Below are positions 46,934 to 50,465 of a stretch of 50,465 bases of DNA, piece after piece. The stretch's first letter is position 1. Every line of letters starts with the position of its first letter. This DNA is from JAAAOZ01 sp964496595 (GTDB taxonomy: Bacteria > Chloroflexota > Anaerolineae > B4-G1 > SLSP01): NCBI GenBank assembly GCA_964496595.1, contig CAZCAI010000011.1, positions 1 through 50,465 of the forward strand, given 5' to 3'. Below the pieces are notes generated by a model. It was not told the DNA's origin, made no database searches, and saw nothing but the letters and a program-made list of their open reading frames with translations. The position numbers were made by a program, and so were the translations under genes.

Positions 46934-46992
46934 TTTCGCCTTCCGGGAAGCTATGATTGCCGCAGTTTCCCGTATAGGCTGCGCTTGCACAG

Positions 46993-47021
46993 AAAAAGCC
47001 CCACCTGAGGTGGGGCTTTTT
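46993..47021. terminator. Bidirectional Rho-independent terminator
   Basis: AAAAAGCCCCACC and GGTGGGGCTTTTT form a perfect 13-bp stem with a TGA loop. A-run and T-run flank it, so it can serve both the adhesin gene and the convergent hydrolase gene. Confidence 0.97.
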
Positions 47022-47048
47022 GTTGGATCATTCTTCTGCTTCTTGTGC

Positions 47049-48038
47049 TCAATGTCCTGGGCTGATATTCTTGATGAGTTTCACCTCATCCGCGCGATAC
47101 GGCGCGCCATCTTCTCGCAGGATGTCGTGGAACCACAGATCGGGTTCCGGCGCGCCGGCCTCCGATCCCCAGGGGTAGATGGTCTGAGTCTTGCCCTTGA
47201 CCAATCCCCAGTTGTAACATCCCACGTTCTCGCGCCGAAAGACAGGCAGATGGGTCGCAAAGCGACTCCCGCGCGGGCGCGCCATATACTCGGTACAGAT
47301 GATCGGACGTCCATGGGATTTCAACTCGTGAATCTGGCGCATCAGATGATCCACGCCCTCGTAGTTGTGAAAGGTGATGACATCGGAGGCGCGCAGTTGA
47401 AATGCGTTCAGTTCCGCGTTATCGAACCACACGGCGGCGGTGAGCGGCTGGGTCGGATGCGCGGCTCGCGCCCACACGAAGGCCTGCTTCAGCAGCGGCA
47501 GGGATTTGCTCCCCATCTCGTTGTTGCCCGGCTCGTTGTAGAGATCCCACATCAGCACCCTCTCGTCCTCCGCGAAGGTCCCGATGATGCCCCGGACGTA
47601 TCGCTCCAGCCGATTCCAATGCGCCGGATCTACCACCGCGCTAGAGCCGGGCGAGCGCACCCATCCTGAGTTGTGGATGCCGGGGATCGGGTCGGGTTGC
47701 GGGCCGAGGTGAGGATCATCGCGCCAACAATCATCGAAGAGCACAAAGAGCGTTCGGATGTCGTGCGCATCCGCGATGCTCAAATAACGATCCACGCGGC
47801 GCAGGTAGTCCGCATCCGCCTCCCACAGCAGATCGTGCAGGTACACCCGCACCGTGTTGAATCCCAACTCGGCGGCCCACCCCAACTCCCGCCGGATCGT
47901 CTCTGGATCGAAGGTCACAGCTTGCCACATCTCCAATTGATTGATCGCGGTGCTGGGAATGAAGTTGCACCCGATCAGCCACGGTTGACTATCGTCCCAG
48001 ACCTGTGCTTTCTCTGCTGACCAGCGTTGCTTATTCAT
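47049..48038 (-). CDS. GH5-like glycoside hydrolase (TIM barrel)
   Basis: A 329-residue enzyme with no signal peptide. The barrel motifs suit clan GH-A: LGFNTVRVYLHDLLWE near 58-73, VLMWDLYNEPGNN with the acid/base E169, VITFHNYEGVDHL, and RPIICTEYMARP with the nucleophile E250, followed by CYNWGLVKGKTQT. Both catalytic Glu are in place, so it should be active on a beta-linked glycan. The specificity is not evident. It faces the adhesin gene across the bidirectional terminator. Lack of an export signal suggests it acts on oligosaccharides taken up or on intracellular substrates. Confidence 0.9.
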   Translation of the reverse strand: MNKQRWSAEKAQVWDDSQPWLIGCNFIPSTAINQLEMWQAVTFDPETIRRELGWAAELGFNTVRVYLHDLLWEADADYLRRVDRYLSIADAHDIRTLFVLFDDCWRDDPHLGPQPDPIPGIHNSGWVRSPGSSAVVDPAHWNRLERYVRGIIGTFAEDERVLMWDLYNEPGNNEMGSKSLPLLKQAFVWARAAHPTQPLTAAVWFDNAELNAFQLRASDVITFHNYEGVDHLMRQIHELKSHGRPIICTEYMARPRGSRFATHLPVFRRENVGCYNWGLVKGKTQTIYPWGSEAGAPEPDLWFHDILREDGAPYRADEVKLIKNISPGH

Positions 48039-48076
48039 AGGATTTTTTCCTTAGATCCGTAAAGCTCAACTCAGGT

Positions 48077-48171
48077 AATTCCAGGATTTAAAACCTCCCC
48101 AACCTGATGCCTTTTCCTCGGAAAATCACTTGTTGTTGGGAGATTTATTTTCTTGGAACGGCCTTAACGGT
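48077..48171 (-). repeat. Dispersed repeat, copy B (inverted partner at 6757-6851)
   Basis: The reverse complement of this stretch aligns with 6757-6851, sharing GGCCGTTCCAAGAAAATAAA, GATTTTCCGAGG and GGAGGTTTTAA-like blocks with scattered changes. It fills most of the spacer between the hydrolase and methyltransferase genes. Confidence 0.8.
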
Positions 48172-48180
48172 TACGCCGAC

Positions 48181-48867
48181 CTATTTCCGAGAGGGTTCTT
48201 TCTGACAATTGCCCCAGAAATTTGGATAAAGCACTAAGGGCATTCGGCACATTACGTGCAACAGGAAGAGGCCGGGCCTACCCAACACGCGCCGGGTCTT
48301 ATTTATATTGTAGGGGGTTTTGATATTATATCTATCAATGTGGATATTCTGAAAACCAACGGAGGATAACCGGCGACGGAGGGAATGAAGCGTTTGCAAA
48401 GATAGGTGATATTTCTTCCAGGTAGTAAACGACCGAGTCCGCGCTATCTCCCAGGGGATATTTGTGAACTTGTTTGGGGTTTGGAAGATAAGTCTGCCGC
48501 CCGGATGTAACAAGTGATAAACCTGTTGTAAGAATGAAGATGGATCGGGGAGGTGCTCTATAACATCGAACATGGTTACAATATCAAACGATTCTGGGGG
48601 AAAAGGAAGATTTCGTCCATCGTACGCTTGTAGTCTGTCGGCTATATTGGGATAGAGCTGTTTCCCATATTCGATAATGTCGGGATGGATATCGACTCCA
48701 ATCACATTAGCATAGCCGCGCCTGTCCAGTTGCGCAACGAACGATCCGCGATGAGCGCCGATATCCAGGATGCGATCCGTCGTGCTCACCTCCTGTTGAA
48801 GAAAGTAATCGATGCATGCTTGAACATTTCCATACTCTCGGGTTGAGAGATAATTATGAGTATCCAT
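48181..48867 (-). CDS. SAM-dependent methyltransferase, class I
   Basis: A 228-residue methyltransferase of the Methyltransf_11/23 type. Motif I is ILDIGAHRGSFVAQL at about 33-47, the acidic strand-2 end is GVDIHPDI, and FDIVTMFDVIEHLPDPSSFL with HPGGRLIFQTPN follow. Fits enzymes that methylate sugars or small molecules in polysaccharide clusters; the substrate is not identifiable. The C-terminal 60 residues are basic and partly hydrophobic. Its sequence is more AT-rich than the hydrolase gene next to it. Confidence 0.9.
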   Translation of the reverse strand: MDTHNYLSTREYGNVQACIDYFLQQEVSTTDRILDIGAHRGSFVAQLDRRGYANVIGVDIHPDIIEYGKQLYPNIADRLQAYDGRNLPFPPESFDIVTMFDVIEHLPDPSSFLQQVYHLLHPGGRLIFQTPNKFTNIPWEIARTRSFTTWKKYHLSLQTLHSLRRRLSSVGFQNIHIDRYNIKTPYNINKTRRVLGRPGLFLLHVMCRMPLVLYPNFWGNCQKEPSRK

Positions 48868-49031
48868 AATAATATTTCCTTATTTTTGCCAGGTTCCTCT
48901 TCTGCTAACTAAAATCAAAAAAATCTCGTGATGACGCGCGTGCCCGGCCCATTTACCAAAATCAGTCACGGTATCTGGCAGGCTGTTTCAGGGCGCGTTG
49001 ACGATTTACCCTCGACCGCGCTGGGTAGACT
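48868..49031. other. Spacer without a gene
   Basis: The spacer between the methyltransferase and the Asp-rich lipoprotein gene extends to 49199. This part holds no supported gene or clear signal; the remainder is the three-copy repeat. Confidence 0.6.
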
Positions 49032-49197
49032 AGCTCTTCAGGAATGCGCCGGGTGCAATCGTCAAGCGCTATTGCGCCCCCCACCTGCAACCCAGGAGCG
49101 ACGCAAAAAAGGTCTGTAATCCCCAAAAACACACAATTTTTGGCTGCTTTTAGGGCTGCGGGGGAGATTACCCGGCAAAATCCAAAAGACCCGGTAG
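49032..49197 (+). repeat. Three-copy dispersed repeat, copy 3
   Basis: The longest match is to 16525-16691: CTCTTCA, GCGCCGGG, ATTGCGC, then GGTCTGTAATCCCC, GCTTTTAGGGCTG and AAATCCAAAAGACCC. It lies directly after the stop codon of the minus-strand lipoprotein gene. Confidence 0.8.
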
Positions 49198-49199
49198 AC

Positions 49200-49784
49200 T
49201 CACTCCCGCTCTATCGCGTAGGTGATCAAGGCTTGATAGCCGTCCGACTCGCCCGAGACGACGATGGCATACTGCCACGCTCCCTTCACGCCGATGAATG
49301 TTCCGCCGCCGACCATCTCCTCAAATTCGTCGGAGGCTTCCTCGAACGTATCTCGGATAGCTTGCTCCACTGTCTCTGTATCATCGTTTGTGCCCACGAC
49401 CACGTTGTAGAACAGGCCGTCATCGATTTCCTGTTTGCCCCCGCCTAAGATGGTCGCGTCGGCGCCCTCGTAGACGGGAAATTCCTGCTCAGGATACCCC
49501 TCCGGCAATTCTCCCAGGCTGACAGACGGCGGAATTGCCAGGTCGTCATCCAACTCGAGTTCGCCCAGGTCCTCTATGATGTCGTCCAGACCCTCCAGAT
49601 CCTCCAAATCCTCTGGGTCAAGATCGTCCAGATCAAGATCATCTAGCCTTTCTACAATGTCATCGGTTCCTTGGGTAGCATCGTCTATCCCTGCTACGAG
49701 ATCCCCCAATCCTTCTGTAAGCCCGCACGCCAACATAGAGAGCGCCATCACCGCCGCCAGAACTGCTAAAAACCTGTGTTGCAT
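49200..49784 (-). CDS. Lipoprotein with Asp/Leu-rich low-complexity region
   Basis: A 194-residue lipoprotein of unknown function. The leader MQHRFLAVLAAVMALSMLAC ends in a lipobox. Residues about 30-80 are an acidic repeat of DDL/EDL units, probably an extended or helical spacer that could bind calcium. The C-terminal 100 residues look folded (YPEQEFPVYEGADATILGGG, LFYNVVVGTNDDTETVEQAIRDTF, GAWQYAIVVSGESDGYQALITYAIE), reminiscent of small bacterial surface domains, but I cannot name the family. The frame extends to 49835, but AAGGAGGG eight bases before the ATG at 49784 and the signal peptide decide the start. Confidence 0.82.
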   Translation of the reverse strand: MQHRFLAVLAAVMALSMLACGLTEGLGDLVAGIDDATQGTDDIVERLDDLDLDDLDPEDLEDLEGLDDIIEDLGELELDDDLAIPPSVSLGELPEGYPEQEFPVYEGADATILGGGKQEIDDGLFYNVVVGTNDDTETVEQAIRDTFEEASDEFEEMVGGGTFIGVKGAWQYAIVVSGESDGYQALITYAIERE

Positions 49785-50126
49785 CGCTTTACCCTCCTTT
49801 TTCCGTCCTGTTGATTGAAATTTCCTGGTGAGCACCGTCGAGAAAACTTCCCCGCAAGGTTCTGCCGATTATACGTTCTGACGGATGAAATACAAGTTCC
49901 GATGTCCCTCGGCGCCCGCGCTTCTTCTCGTAGGGGTACATATCGATGATCCACGAGCGCATATAAAGGCGCTGATCATGCTCGAATCGGCGTCGTGCCA
50001 GATCATCCCTTCCTGGGGCGGCGACGGAGGTCCGAATCTCCTCACTGTTTCATGTGTGAGCCGAATGGAGATGGGGCGTCAATGTTTTGATGGGGCTTGT
50101 AAGGCCGTATTAGGCGGCTTTTCTGA
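49785..50126. other. Spacer without a supported gene
   Basis: A plus-strand frame at 49885-50130 has no ribosome site, no recognisable motif and an unusual composition, so I do not call it. A weak GCCG/CGGC hairpin followed by TTTT lies near 50103-50123. Confidence 0.5.
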
Positions 50127-50465
50127 TTAGATTTCAAGTTCCATTACTACAGGATTGTGGTCACTCAATCTTCTTACATTTTCATTGTCAATGACCACAC
50201 AAGATCTTAGTTTCTTTGCCAGAGTTGTACTGATGAAAAAGTAATCATTTTGCCACGGTCTACTACTTTTGCTGTGACGATGGGTTTGTACAAAGCCTTC
50301 AAAAAATGGCTCGAAACAGTTCTTTAGTCCGAAATCTTCCATCCGTTGGAAAAATATCTGGTGTGCTTTACCGCCATAATGAACATCACATTGAAGACTG
50401 GCGTTCAAATCACCGCCTAGAATGATATTGCGTTTGCCGCCAATATGACCATTCAATATACCTGT
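50127..50465 (-). CDS. Endonuclease/exonuclease/phosphatase family protein, 5'-truncated by window edge
   Basis: The C-terminal 112 residues of an EEP-superfamily phosphoesterase. Visible motifs are IILGGDLNAS (metal/catalytic D and N), WQNDYFFIS and the terminal SDHNPVVMELEI, whose D-H pair is catalytic in the family. The frame stays open to the end of the window, so the start lies outside. Members range from DNA repair nucleases to secreted phosphodiesterases. The gene is clearly more AT-rich than its neighbours, which may reflect transfer. Confidence 0.85.
   Translation of the reverse strand, partial: TGILNGHIGGKRNIILGGDLNASLQCDVHYGGKAHQIFFQRMEDFGLKNCFEPFFEGFVQTHRHSKSSRPWQNDYFFISTTLAKKLRSCVVIDNENVRRLSDHNPVVMELEI

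Noticed and set aside
49885..50130. Plus-strand frame of 81 codons
   Set aside because: No ribosome site, no motif, and the end overlaps the convergent EEP gene.

Overview
The window is a piece of a draft, GC-rich bacterial chromosome. A run of 100 N at 45342-45441 marks a scaffold join. I infer a member of the Chloroflexota (Anaerolineae-like). The secreted proteins are multidomain and end in a short hydrophobic tail of the type YLPLV, and the cell-wall gene set suits a monoderm. There is no rRNA, tRNA or CRISPR array, so taxonomy rests on protein style alone.

Layout. (1) 51-845, minus: a small unknown protein and a MNT-type minimal nucleotidyltransferase. (2) 922-6511, minus: LysM/M23 peptidase, DUF192 protein, membrane sensor histidine kinase, toast-rack lipoprotein, xseB. 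(3) 7026-15088: serine beta-lactamase-fold protein (+), phosphate-binding-like lipoprotein and uppP (-), class III cyclase, VOC protein, DUF89 phosphatase, MgtC/DUF4010 protein and an isoprenylcysteine-methyltransferase-like protein (all +), closed by a strong terminator. (4) 15473-37588, all plus: a large exopolysaccharide and surface locus, by eye less GC-rich in its first half than the flanks. It encodes a phosphoglycosyl transferase, Wzz/BY-kinase, O-antigen-ligase-type polymerase, tandem NTP_transf_5 protein, flippase, two GT4 enzymes, GHL10-like protein, BcsB-like protein, Alg14/Alg13 pair, polysaccharide-deacetylase-like protein, beta-helix surface protein, FemAB-like and GNAT transferases and a CapK/PaaK-like adenylate-forming enzyme. 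(5) 37588-46933: two further secreted proteins, one a giant transglutaminase/PKD/Ig-repeat adhesin carrying the gap. (6) 47049-50465, minus: GH5-like hydrolase, methyltransferase, Asp-rich lipoprotein and a partial EEP-family protein.

How the genes fit together. The glycan genes cover priming (sugar transferase), glycosyl transfer (GT4s, Alg13/14), flipping (Wzx-like), polymerisation (Wzy/WaaL-like), length control (Wzz) and modification (deacetylase-like, FemAB, GNAT, CapK). Secreted proteins with a shared C-terminal tail lie in or beside the same locus. This resembles the exosortase/PEP-CTERM arrangement of Gram-negative bacteria, but no exosortase is visible. That parallel is my inference.

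The spacers hold many small repeats: a 110-bp MITE with an 8-bp target duplication at the stop codon of the Wzz gene, a 97-bp palindrome, a three-copy family of about 90-165 bp, a pair of about 95-bp inverted copies 41 kb apart, paired 15-16 bp inverted repeats, and a TTCACCAC-type inverted repeat.
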